Positions 7,729 to 15,318 are shown, numbered from the stretch's first letter. The stretch: DNA of 32,157 bases from an uncultured Erysipelotrichaceae bacterium (GCA_934725085.1 CAKVAL010000019.1:1-32157), one strand, 5' to 3'. Made by a program: numbers and translations. The notes: generated from the sequence alone by a model not told the origin.

Positions 7729-7959
7729 TTACAGTCTAAACTTCTTTCTCTTTGGAACTGGTTCTTCATAAAAAAGTTCTTTAGATTCTTTTAACGCATC
7801 TTCTATAGATTGAAAAATGTGTTCTATTTGTTCGTTTGTATATGAATAATTTGTTTTATTTGATAAATTCCCTAATAAATCAATCATTCCTATTATTTTG
7901 TTAGTCCTAGCCTCCGCTAACCTTATAAAATTCTCTTCTTTAGTTTTATTATCTGGCAT
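7729..7959 (-). CDS. Small helical protein, first gene of the GHKL cassette
   Basis: 76 aa, charged and predicted helical: 'EENFIRLAEARTNKIIGMIDLLGNLSNKTNYSYTNEQIEHIF...' with a basic tail PKRKKFRL. It has a good GAGGTGAT ribosome-binding site and lies 12 bp before the ATPase gene. The '(R)LAEARTNKII..I..LGNLSN...YSYT' pattern is common in small proteins found beside restriction or defence genes, but it has no assigned function that I can name. It could be an assembly or regulatory subunit of the cassette. Confidence 0.75.
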   Translation of the reverse strand: MPDNKTKEENFIRLAEARTNKIIGMIDLLGNLSNKTNYSYTNEQIEHIFQSIEDALKESKELFYEEPVPKRKKFRL

Positions 7960-7985
7960 CTTATCACCTCAACTATAGTATTGCA

Positions 7986-8053
7986 AAAAATAGTAAATAT
8001 GTCAAATATACTTTTATATTTTTATTATATTTACTTTCATATTTACTATTTTT
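7986..8053. promoter_or_regulatory. 16-bp perfect inverted repeat in the divergent promoter region
   Basis: AAAAATAGTAAATATG (7986-8001) and its exact reverse complement (8038-8053), 36 bp apart. A smaller dyad CTGATTTT (8064-8071) / AAAATCAG (8091-8098) follows. The region separates the leftward GHKL cassette (start 7959) from the rightward DpnII operon (first start 8216), so a factor binding here could control both. No dedicated control (C) protein gene is seen; the 76-aa or zinc-ribbon protein would be the nearest candidates. Confidence 0.65.
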
Positions 8054-8215
8054 ACATATTTTTCTGATTTTAGACACTTTTAGCAAACGAAAAATCAGCT
8101 TTATGGTACTCGAATGATATGCAATAAATGTTACTATTAATTAAAGTATTCATGCTTTATAATATTGCTATAAATATATTTTCCATTGATTGATAATTAC
8201 AAGGGAGGAATTAAT

Positions 8216-8476
8216 ATGCCACATGGTGAATATGCACAATGTCCTCAATGCGGTAAAGTTGCATTTGGTCATGATGAAATTGAAACTGAATTCGGTTATC
8301 GTTATAACGGAACGGCTCCGCAGAGTTGGTGTAGAGCGTGTCGTTCTTCAAAAAGCAACGACAACTCAGGAGAAGGACTTGATGCGTGGGATGCCGCATT
8401 AATTTGGGGTTCTCTTGGTGCAGATGAAGATTATACATTTGGTTATTCCGAGGAAGAACTTAAGGATAAGTTATAA
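8216..8476 (+). CDS. Small zinc-ribbon protein at the head of the DpnII operon
   Basis: 86 aa from the ATG at 8216, chosen because AAGGGAGGAA (8201-8210) precedes it at normal spacing; an in-frame start at 8186 lacks such a site. 'CPQC' (about residues 9-12) and 'CRAC' (about 41-44) make one four-cysteine zinc site. The second half is acidic (DAWDAALIWGSLGADEDYTFGYSEEELKDKL). It may bind nucleic acid or protein. It lies 65 bp upstream of the methylase in the same direction and is probably co-expressed. Function is unknown. Confidence 0.75.
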   Translation: MPHGEYAQCPQCGKVAFGHDEIETEFGYRYNGTAPQSWCRACRSSKSNDNSGEGLDAWDAALIWGSLGADEDYTFGYSEEELKDKL

Positions 8477-8541
8477 TCTTCGTTAGGAGGCACATAGCCT
8501 TCTTTAATTTTGGTATAGTATATTAGAAAGAAGTGATTTTG

Positions 8542-9405
8542 ATGGAGACAAAGATTGAACCAGTTGTTAAATGGGCTGGCGGTAAAAGACAGTTATTAAA
8601 TAAAATCCAAAGCAAATTGCCTAATGATTTTAATAACTATTATGAACCATTTGTTGGCGGCGGTGCCGTGCTTTTCGGTTTAGCTCCATTATTAGAAAAT
8701 AAAGAAATTACCATCAATGATATCAATTCTCAATTAATCAATCTTTATAAAGTCATCAAAGATGACCACGAAGAATTTATAGAAAAATTAAAATGTTTAG
8801 ACCAAAAACATAACTCATCAATTAATAAGAAAAATTTTTATGTAGAAATGAGAGACAGATACAATGAGATGATTATTAATCCAGATTTGTTTTCAAACAT
8901 CGACATTGCTGTGCAAATGGTATATATAAATAAACATTGTTTTAACGGTTTATATAGAGTTAATTCAAAGGGTTTATTTAACGTTCCTTTTAATAATAAA
9001 AATAATGGATTATCATTTAATAAAGATAACATTGATTCTGTCTCTGGCTTTTTTAACAAACATTCAAAAGCATTTGAAATGATAAATGGTGATTTTGAAG
9101 AAGCAGTAAGAAACGCATCTAAAAATGATTTTGTTTTCTTCGACAGCCCTTATGCACCACTAAAAGAAGATACCTTTGAGGCGTATACTAAGGAAGGTTT
9201 TTCTTATGACGATCATGTTAGACTTGCTGATCTTTTTAAGACTCTAAGTGATAAAGGTGTTTATTGTATGCTAACAAATCACAATACAGAATTAATAAAT
9301 AACTTGTACTCTGATTTTAATATCGAAGTTGTTCCAGTAAAAAGATTTATAAATTCAGATGCAAATAATAGATTGGGTGAAGAAGTTATAATCACAAATT
9401 ATTAA
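8542..9405 (+). CDS. dpnM: Dam-type adenine methyltransferase of a DpnII system (GATC, predicted)
   Basis: 287 aa from the ATG at 8542 (a GTG at 8533 abuts the ribosome-binding site and is less likely). Motifs of the alpha-class Dam family are in order: 'VVKWAGGKRQLL' (SAM-binding motif region), 'YYEPFVGGGAVLF' (motif I), 'INDINSQLINLY' and the catalytic 'FFDSPYAPLKEDTFEAYTKEGF'. The catalytic tetrad is DSPY rather than the usual DPPY. Dam/DpnM enzymes methylate the N6 of adenine in GATC; that specificity is inferred from family and from the adjacent DpnII-like nuclease. It protects host DNA from the downstream endonuclease. Confidence 0.9.
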   Translation: METKIEPVVKWAGGKRQLLNKIQSKLPNDFNNYYEPFVGGGAVLFGLAPLLENKEITINDINSQLINLYKVIKDDHEEFIEKLKCLDQKHNSSINKKNFYVEMRDRYNEMIINPDLFSNIDIAVQMVYINKHCFNGLYRVNSKGLFNVPFNNKNNGLSFNKDNIDSVSGFFNKHSKAFEMINGDFEEAVRNASKNDFVFFDSPYAPLKEDTFEAYTKEGFSYDDHVRLADLFKTLSDKGVYCMLTNHNTELINNLYSDFNIEVVPVKRFINSDANNRLGEEVIITNY

Positions 9406-9410
9406 CAACT

Positions 9411-10181
9411 ATGAAAACTAAGCCATATTACACAGAAGATAACATAAGCTTATACGTTGGTGATAGCATTAAAGTTTTAAGGAAGCTTCCAGAAAAATCT
9501 GTTGATGTTATTTTTGCTGATCCACCTTATTTTTTAAGCAACGACGGCATATCGGTATCTTCTGGCAAACAAGTATCTGTCAACAAAGCCGAATGGGATA
9601 AGGGTGGAAAAGATATAAAAGTAAAACATAAATTTAATAGGAAATGGATTAAAGAGTGTTATAGAGTACTCAAAGATGATGGAACTATTTGGATATCTGG
9701 TACTCTTCATAATATTTATTCAGTTGGAATGGCGTTGGAAGAAGAACACTTCAAGATAATAAACAACATAACGTGGAGGAAATTAAATCCTCCTCCAAAT
9801 TTAGCATGTCGATGTTTTACACATTCTACAGAAACCATAATATGGGCTAAGAAGGACTGTAAAGGAAATAAACATTTCTTCAACTATCCTTTAATGAAGG
9901 AAATTAACGGTGGAAAACAAATGAAAGACGTATGGGAAGGTCCTCTTACTCCTAAGAAAGAAAAAAATAATGGTAAACATCCTACGCAAAAACCGTTATA
10001 TTTATTAGAAAAAATATTATTAGCTTCTTCTAAAGAAGGCGATGTAATACTAGATCCTTTTAATGGAAGTGGAACAACAGGAGTTGCTTCTAAGAAACTA
10101 AAACGCAAATATATTGGGATTGATTTAGATGAAGGATATATAAACTTAACAATAAAAAGATTGAATGAATTAGACAATTAA
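9411..10181 (+). CDS. dpnA: DpnA-type second adenine methyltransferase
   Basis: 256 aa. Beta-class order of motifs: catalytic 'DVIFADPPYFLSNDGISVSSGKQ' near the N-terminus (about residues 30-52), then the SAM-binding 'ILDPFNGSGTTGVASKKLKRKYIGIDLD' near the C-terminus (about 212-240). It starts 5 bp after the dam-type gene, so it is translationally coupled; its own ribosome-binding site is poor. In pneumococcus DpnA methylates GATC also on single-stranded DNA, helping incoming unmethylated DNA survive during transformation. Its presence here suggests the host lineage benefits from uptake of DNA; that is inference. Confidence 0.9.
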   Translation: MKTKPYYTEDNISLYVGDSIKVLRKLPEKSVDVIFADPPYFLSNDGISVSSGKQVSVNKAEWDKGGKDIKVKHKFNRKWIKECYRVLKDDGTIWISGTLHNIYSVGMALEEEHFKIINNITWRKLNPPPNLACRCFTHSTETIIWAKKDCKGNKHFFNYPLMKEINGGKQMKDVWEGPLTPKKEKNNGKHPTQKPLYLLEKILLASSKEGDVILDPFNGSGTTGVASKKLKRKYIGIDLDEGYINLTIKRLNELDN

Positions 10182-10199
10182 TTTGAAAGGAATTATTAA

Positions 10200-11051
10200 A
10201 TGGCAAAAAGAAATTTTGATGAATGGTTAGGAACTTTTAGAGAATCTATAAATGGTTTTAAGTACTATACCGATTTTGAAACAGTATATAAAAACGCAGA
10301 AAAATATAAAATTGAACTTAATATTTTGAACTCATTGGTTGGTTCCCAAACGATAAAAAAGGATTTCACCAATTTGATCGAAAAATACCCTGAATGTCTT
10401 AAGGCTATTCCGTTATTGTTAGCGGTTAGAGAAAATGAAATGTATTGCCAAGATGAAATTGTTTCTAAAAATTTTGCTTTCCATGAACCATATGATGAGA
10501 TAACTGATTATATATATTTCATGGAACATACTGGTCTATTTGATTTAATTCAAAATCATCTTGTTTCAAATCTTTATGATTACGTTACAGGCGTTGAAGT
10601 AGGACTAGGATCTAATGGAAGAAAAAATAGAGGCGGTCATCAAATGGAAGATTTGGTTGAAGGTTTTATAAAAGAAACCGAATGTGAATATTATAAAGAA
10701 ATGTATTTGCAAGATATAGAGAAAAAATGGAACATTGACTTGTCATCTATATCAGCAAACAACACAACAACAAAAAGATGGGACTTTGTTGTTAAAACAG
10801 AAAATCATATTTATGTTATTGAAACCAACTTCTATGCAGCAGGCGGTTCTAAACTAAACGAAACTGCTCGTTCATATAAAATGATTGCTGAAGAAAGCAA
10901 AAATATTAAGAATTTCTCATTTGTTTGGATAACCGATGGTGGCGGTTGGAGAAGTGCAAGAAGAAATCTTGAGGAAACATTTAACGTTTTAGATAACTTA
11001 TATAACATTTACGATTTAGAATCGTTAGTATTAGAAAAACTGTTTGGTTAA
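10200..11051 (+). CDS. dpnB: DpnII-family type II restriction endonuclease (GATC, predicted)
   Basis: 283 aa, close to the length of DpnII. Family features are 'RNFDEWLGTFRESINGFKYYTDFETVYKN' at the start, 'LLAVRENEM' (about 77-85), 'GVEVGLGSNGRKNRGGHQMEDLVE' (about 136-159) and the catalytic-type '...TTKRWDFVVKTENHIYVIETNFYAAGGSKLNETARSY'. D198 and E211 with a nearby Lys fit a PD-(D/E)XK-like site. A GAAAGGA site precedes the ATG by normal spacing. It cleaves unmethylated GATC; specificity is from family. The methylase-methylase-nuclease order equals the classical dpnM-dpnA-dpnB operon, and all three genes appear intact. Confidence 0.9.
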   Translation: MAKRNFDEWLGTFRESINGFKYYTDFETVYKNAEKYKIELNILNSLVGSQTIKKDFTNLIEKYPECLKAIPLLLAVRENEMYCQDEIVSKNFAFHEPYDEITDYIYFMEHTGLFDLIQNHLVSNLYDYVTGVEVGLGSNGRKNRGGHQMEDLVEGFIKETECEYYKEMYLQDIEKKWNIDLSSISANNTTTKRWDFVVKTENHIYVIETNFYAAGGSKLNETARSYKMIAEESKNIKNFSFVWITDGGGWRSARRNLEETFNVLDNLYNIYDLESLVLEKLFG

Positions 11052-11071
11052 TGTTTTAGCCATCGACAGCA

Positions 11072-11097
11072 AAGGGGTAAGTTACTTCTTACCCCTT
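11072..11097. terminator. Bidirectional hairpin containing the VWA stop codon
   Basis: AAGGGGTAAG (11072-11081), loop TTACTT, CTTACCCCTT (11088-11097): a perfect 10-bp stem between the convergent DpnII nuclease and VWA genes. The TAA stop of the VWA gene (11082-11084) is in the loop, and its last codons (RRGKK) form one arm. Confidence 0.75.
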
Positions 11098-11717
11098 CTA
11101 TTAAAGTCTTCCTTAGCTTCATAATTCCATTCTCTGTCTAATACACCAGTAGCTCTAACAGATGAAATTGCTTTATCTACACAACAGAACTTAATGTCGT
11201 TACCTAAATCATCATTAACATAATTAACAGTAGATTCTTCATCAAAGCCATAATCTCTTGCTGTTTCATAAGCATCAATATTTGCTGCTAAAAAGATAAA
11301 CTCCCAACCCTTTTCCTTACATTCTTCTATCATTCTTTGTGTTTCACTTAAAGAATACTTATGAGACGCATTCTCCATACCATCTGTTGTAATAATAAAC
11401 ATTGTCTTATCAGGTCTATCCTCTTTTCTAATATACTTATGTACCATCTTAATATGCTTAATACTAGAAGCAACAGTATCAATTAATGCTGTACAACCAC
11501 CTGGTCTATAATCATCCTCAGTTAATTCCTTAACATCTTTTAAATTAACCCTATCATGAATTACTCTTTGATTATCAGAGAAACACACAGTAGAAACTAA
11601 ACAATCACCATCTTCTTTCTTTTGTTTCGCAATAGTAGAATTAAAACCACCTATCGTATCCTTCTCTAAACCATGCATAGAACCACTCTCATCCAAGATA
11701 AATACTAACTCAATCAT
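11082..11717 (-). CDS. Small von Willebrand factor A (VWA) domain protein
   Basis: 211 aa, cytosolic with no signal peptide. The metal-ion-dependent adhesion site is visible: 'FILDESGSMHG' (DxSxS, about residues 7-16), a conserved Thr in 'RPGGCTALIDT' and the 'MFIITTDGMENAS' Asp. Nearly the whole protein is one VWA domain, so it probably works as a metal-dependent protein-binding adaptor. It lies 77 bp downstream of the macro-XRE gene on the same strand, suggesting a functional pair. Similar stand-alone bacterial VWA proteins accompany stress or ADP-ribose-linked genes; the role here is unknown. Confidence 0.85.
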   Translation of the reverse strand: MIELVFILDESGSMHGLEKDTIGGFNSTIAKQKKEDGDCLVSTVCFSDNQRVIHDRVNLKDVKELTEDDYRPGGCTALIDTVASSIKHIKMVHKYIRKEDRPDKTMFIITTDGMENASHKYSLSETQRMIEECKEKGWEFIFLAANIDAYETARDYGFDEESTVNYVNDDLGNDIKFCCVDKAISSVRATGVLDREWNYEAKEDFNRRGKK

Positions 11718-11776
11718 TTGTTTTCCTCCTTTAACTTATCTACAACTAAATAATAAGTTTTAAACAAAGTTAAAAG

Positions 11777-11793
11777 GTAAACCACGAGTTTAC
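11777..11793 (-). terminator. Short hairpin after the macro-domain gene
   Basis: GTAAAC (11777-11782), loop of 5, GTTTAC (11788-11793), followed on the minus strand by CTTTTAACTTT. It lies directly after the macro gene stop and could be a weak or attenuating terminator before the VWA gene. Confidence 0.4.
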
Positions 11794-11794
11794 A

Positions 11795-12808
11795 TTATTC
11801 GTACTTAGAACCAAGATAAGGTAAGTCCTCATGAATCAATATTTCATTTATTTTAAATACATCATATATTCCATTCTCTATAAAATACCTAACAATATAA
11901 TCATGCTTATTACCATCACTAAAAGAATAACCAGCCTTCTTCACAAAATCATCAGCCTCATCAATATTTAACCTAAGCCCAATACATAAAGCCAACACAT
12001 TATTCTTCTTAGGAACCTTACCCTCATTATAGATACCATTAAAAGCTTGTTTAGTTAAATTAGCCCTCTTATATACATCAGACTCTATTAGATTCTTCTC
12101 CCTTATTATTCTTCTTAAACATTCATTAAAAGACTCATCCTCTACAAAATCCACAAAACTAAATCCTTCATCAGGAACCTCACAAAAATGACCGCATACT
12201 TCATCAAGGCTTATCGGCTTACTCATAAAACCAAAAGCTTTTGAAAGAACCCTTGAACGATGAGCTCTAACCTCATCATAAATGCCATTATCCTCTAAAT
12301 AATTATGAATATCCCTATATAAACTATTAGAAATATCAAAAGCCTCTTTATCATAAACTAACAAATATACATCTAACTCATGTTCATATATAAAGTTAGT
12401 AATAACATTAGTTGCTACTCTTAAAGCATCCTTCTTAGGATACCTAAAAGAACCAGTAGATATTAAAGGAATCGCAACACTCTCTATATTATTATCAACT
12501 GCACACCTAAGAACATTCTTATAACACCTTATAAGCAATTCCTCTTCATTATGCTTACCATCTACATAATATGGACCAAATGTATGAATAATATACTTAC
12601 AATTCTTCATATTAAAAGAAGAAGTAATTAAAACATCACCCACACTTAAAGAACCATGTCTCTTACACTCTATATATAATTCATCTCCTGCAACATCATG
12701 AACTCTCTTATCACTACCACCCAAATGTGTATATACATCATCTGTTGGATTGACAATAGCATCTACTCTTACTCTTGTTATATCTTCTCTTATTATCTGA
12801 AACGGCAT
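11795..12808 (-). CDS. Macro domain fused to a C-terminal XRE-like helix-turn-helix
   Basis: 337 aa. Residues about 1-165 form a macro domain (binding or hydrolysis of ADP-ribose derivatives): 'VDAIVNPTDDVYTHLGGSDKRVHDVAG', 'CKYIIHTFGPYY', 'SVAIPLISTGSFRYPKKDAL'. The usual NAAN is changed to NPTD and the glycine loop is shortened, so hydrolase activity is uncertain. Residues about 235-330 are an XRE-like DNA-binding region: 'FNECLRRIIREKNLIESDVYKRANLTKQAFNGIYNEGKVPKKNNVLALCIGLRL'. The fusion suggests a regulator that senses an ADP-ribose ligand. The downstream VWA gene probably belongs to the same unit. Confidence 0.85.
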   Translation of the reverse strand: MPFQIIREDITRVRVDAIVNPTDDVYTHLGGSDKRVHDVAGDELYIECKRHGSLSVGDVLITSSFNMKNCKYIIHTFGPYYVDGKHNEEELLIRCYKNVLRCAVDNNIESVAIPLISTGSFRYPKKDALRVATNVITNFIYEHELDVYLLVYDKEAFDISNSLYRDIHNYLEDNGIYDEVRAHRSRVLSKAFGFMSKPISLDEVCGHFCEVPDEGFSFVDFVEDESFNECLRRIIREKNLIESDVYKRANLTKQAFNGIYNEGKVPKKNNVLALCIGLRLNIDEADDFVKKAGYSFSDGNKHDYIVRYFIENGIYDVFKINEILIHEDLPYLGSKYE

Positions 12809-12893
12809 ATTTTTATCCTCTTATACATTAGATTTTCACCTATTTACCTTTCTTTATCAACTATTATCCTTAATTAGAAGTAAATTTACCAAG

Positions 12894-13020
12894 TTTTTAC
12901 TCTCAACAATGGTAAAAATACATATTAAGAAGTAAAAATAGGCTATTTTTACTCGCAATTAGCCATAAATTGACAGTTAGCGAGTAAATTTAGTACGATT
13001 TTACTCGCAATAGTGTAAAA
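12894..13020. promoter_or_regulatory. Promoter of the first fic gene with repeated TTTTACTCGCAA-type sites
   Basis: TTTTTACTCTCAA (from 12894), TTTTTACTCGCAA (from 12946), an inverted GCGAGTAAATTT (from 12980) and TTTTACTCGCAA (from 12999). A -35 TTGACA (12970-12975) and a -10-like TACGAT (12994-12999) with an 18-bp spacer straddle the inverted copy. The repeats therefore overlap the promoter as repressor operators would. The Fic protein's own C-terminal winged helix is an obvious candidate binder (inference). Confidence 0.7.
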
Positions 13021-13043
13021 TATACAGTGTAAGGAGTAATTCA

Positions 13044-14234
13044 ATGGAATATTTATCACTATACAAAGCTGGTTTTATAAATGATATTAACGAAAAAGAA
13101 CTATATAATAAACGTTTTAATGCACCTAATACAATTCATTTCCCAATAGAAGTTAATGAAAAATCATCTTTTCTATACTTAAATAGCGAATTACTATCAT
13201 TGCTAGAACAAATACAAATATTAAACACAAGAATTATCAAAAAAAGATTTGAAGCTTCCACCGATTTAATTGACGCATGGGAACTGTATCATTCTCTTAC
13301 TAGAGAAATAATGATTACCAATGAAATAGAAGGTATTGCTAGTACTAGAAAAGAAATTACTGAGCTTTTAGAAACAAAGAAACCTAAAGAATACAAAAGA
13401 CTATATGGTCTAGTTAATAAATATAGAGACATCTTATTAAAATCAAAAGAATTTGTTCCAATTACCGATTCTTCTAAATTAAGAGAAGTCTATAACGATA
13501 TCCTAATCCAAGACATCGAGAAGAATGATCCAAATAACATTCCAGACGGTCTAATCTTTAGAAGAGACATAGTAAATATTGTTTCTTCAACAAAAACAAT
13601 TCATAAAGGAATTTATCCTGAAAGTAAAGTAATTGAAGCTGTAGACTCAGCCCTAAAAATTCTTAATGACAATAAATTACCTTGTATCCTAAGAGTAGCC
13701 ATCTTCCATTATTTCCTTGGATACATTCACCCTTTCTATGATGGCAATGGACGTATATCTCGTTACATATCTAGCTACTATCTATCTCAAACACTAGATC
13801 CTATTGTTGCCTTAAGATTATCTATCGCCTGTAAAAACAGACAAAAAGATTATTACGAAGCATTCAAGATTACTAACGACACTAGAAACCTTGGAGACAT
13901 AACTTACTTTGTATTGCTATTCTTAGATATCTTTAAAGATGGACTAGAAGAATATTTAGATGATTTAACAGATAAAATCGATAGATACAATTATTATCAT
14001 AATAAAGTATTAGAAATTGGCCTAGATAAATCAGATAAATCAATCTTAAACATAATCATAGATTACACATTATTCTATCTAAAAGACGTTGACTTGGCTA
14101 CATTAGTAGATGTTACTAAATTATCAAAATCAACAGTATCTAAACGTTTAGGAATCTTAGAAGAAAAAGAATTAATAATAAGAAAAAAAGAAGGACGAAA
14201 AACAACATTTGCCTTCAACTTAGAAACATACTAG
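13044..14234 (+). CDS. Fic family protein with N-terminal self-inhibitory motif and C-terminal winged helix
   Basis: 396 aa. The complete Fic active motif 'HPFYDGNGRISR' begins at H229, consistent with AMP- or nucleotide-transfer to a target protein. The inhibitory motif (S/T)xxxE(G/N) is present upstream as T92-N-E-I-E96-G (class II Fic), so E96 should block ATP until relieved. The C-terminus (about 335-390) is a winged helix: 'DLATLVDVTKLSKSTVSKRLGILEEKELIIRKKEGRKTTF'. Such Fic-wHTH proteins are common regulators or toxins of unknown target. It has an AAGGAG site, its own repeat-rich promoter and its own terminator. Confidence 0.9.
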   Translation: MEYLSLYKAGFINDINEKELYNKRFNAPNTIHFPIEVNEKSSFLYLNSELLSLLEQIQILNTRIIKKRFEASTDLIDAWELYHSLTREIMITNEIEGIASTRKEITELLETKKPKEYKRLYGLVNKYRDILLKSKEFVPITDSSKLREVYNDILIQDIEKNDPNNIPDGLIFRRDIVNIVSSTKTIHKGIYPESKVIEAVDSALKILNDNKLPCILRVAIFHYFLGYIHPFYDGNGRISRYISSYYLSQTLDPIVALRLSIACKNRQKDYYEAFKITNDTRNLGDITYFVLLFLDIFKDGLEEYLDDLTDKIDRYNYYHNKVLEIGLDKSDKSILNIIIDYTLFYLKDVDLATLVDVTKLSKSTVSKRLGILEEKELIIRKKEGRKTTFAFNLETY

Positions 14235-14240
14235 TTTCAT

Positions 14241-14276
14241 AAGCACCTTTATCGTTATTGTATGAAGGTGCTTTTT
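14241..14276 (+). terminator. Terminator of the first fic gene
   Basis: AAGCACCTT (14241-14249) and AAGGTGCTT (14265-14273) form a 9-bp stem with a 15-base loop, followed by T residues. The tail merges into the first TTTAGGGTAAA operator of the next gene. Confidence 0.85.
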
Positions 14277-14372
14277 AGGGTAAATTAATATATGATTTTT
14301 ATAGAATTTTACCCTAAATTATTGTTTTAGGGTAAATATGTGCTAATATTAGAGTAATAATTTACCCTAAAA
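14272..14372. promoter_or_regulatory. Four TTTAGGGTAAA operator-like sites before the second fic gene
   Basis: Sites at about 14272-14286 (+), 14305-14320 (-), 14325-14339 (+) and 14359-14372 (-) share TTTAGGGTAAA or its complement TTTACCCTAAA in alternating orientation. A possible promoter (-35 TTGTTT 14322-14327, 16-bp spacer, -10 TAATAT 14344-14349) has the third site in its spacer. The fourth site runs into the AAAAGGAGAT ribosome-binding site. This is the layout of tight transcriptional repression. Confidence 0.7.
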
Positions 14373-14382
14373 GGAGATACTT

Positions 14383-15318
14383 ATGAGCGAAAAAGACAAT
14401 ATACAAACACTACTAAACGAAAAAGCTGACATTCAATCAAGAATCAAAGTGTCTAATTTTGATGGGAGTATTGAAGTAAAAACATTAAATAATGAAAAAT
14501 ATATTTATGTAAGAAAAATGGAAGGTGGCAAACATAAGTCTAACTACATTGATAAATATAGTGATGAATTATATGCCATGGCAGTTAATCAATCTTTAGA
14601 AATACGTACCCTAAAGAAAAGATTAAGACAAATAGAAAAAGAATTAGCTAAACTTGGATACAGTGAAATAGAACTAAGTCCAAGAGTACAATTAAACATT
14701 GACTTCGCTCGTGCTAATGTAAAAACACTAATATATGATCAAGCTGTGCTGGAAGGTGTTTCTACCACATTCCCACAAACTGAAACAATACTAGAAAACG
14801 GCATTGTGAACGGTGTTAAGGCAAGTGATGTTTTAAAGATTTTAAACCTTAAACATGCTTGGGAATTTATAGTTGATCCTGATGTTGTTGCATCACCATC
14901 CAACTATTACTTACTAAGTAATATCGCAAGACTAGTAAACGAAGGTTTCTACCAAAATGGAGGCTCAATTCGTAATGTTCCTGTAAGCATTGGTGGTTCT
15001 ACCTATATACCACCAATCCCACTAGAATTAAGTGTAAGAGAAGATATAGACAACATTATCCATTCAGACATAGAAGACATTGATAAAGCTATAGAACTAA
15101 CACTATACTCTATGAAAACCCAAATCTTTATCGATGGCAACAAAAGAGCAGCCATTATTTTCGCAAACCACTTCATGATTTCAAAAGGACTTGGACTATT
15201 AGTTGTCCCTGAAAACATCGTAAGCGAATTCAAAAGACTTCTAATAGCTTACTATGAAGGAAAAGATGAAGAATCTATTAAAATATTCTTAAAAGAAAAA
15301 TGTTGGAGACAGTTTTGA
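14383..15318 (+). CDS. Fic/Doc-fold protein with Gln in place of the motif His
   Basis: 311 aa. The N-terminal part (about 1-90) has a small domain reading 'NNEKYIYVRKMEGGKHKSNYI' plus a helical or coiled-coil stretch 'LEIRTLKKRLRQIEKELAKL'. The C-terminal Fic/Doc fold ends in 'TQIFIDGNKRAAIIFANHFM', where the usual HxFxDGNKR reads Q247-I-F-I-D251-G-N-K-R255. Loss of the catalytic His argues against standard AMPylation; the protein may bind nucleotide, act as a kinase-like variant, or be a regulator. AAAAGGAGAT precedes the ATG. It follows the first fic gene but has a separate promoter. Confidence 0.85.
   Translation: MSEKDNIQTLLNEKADIQSRIKVSNFDGSIEVKTLNNEKYIYVRKMEGGKHKSNYIDKYSDELYAMAVNQSLEIRTLKKRLRQIEKELAKLGYSEIELSPRVQLNIDFARANVKTLIYDQAVLEGVSTTFPQTETILENGIVNGVKASDVLKILNLKHAWEFIVDPDVVASPSNYYLLSNIARLVNEGFYQNGGSIRNVPVSIGGSTYIPPIPLELSVREDIDNIIHSDIEDIDKAIELTLYSMKTQIFIDGNKRAAIIFANHFMISKGLGLLVVPENIVSEFKRLLIAYYEGKDEESIKIFLKEKCWRQF

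Noticed and set aside
8190..8438. Alternative frames over the zinc-ribbon gene
   Set aside because: The GGGAGG-initiated frame with two CxxC pairs is far better supported.
14272..14372. Telomere-like TTTAGGG repeats
   Set aside because: The units alternate in orientation with irregular spacing around a promoter, so operators explain them better.
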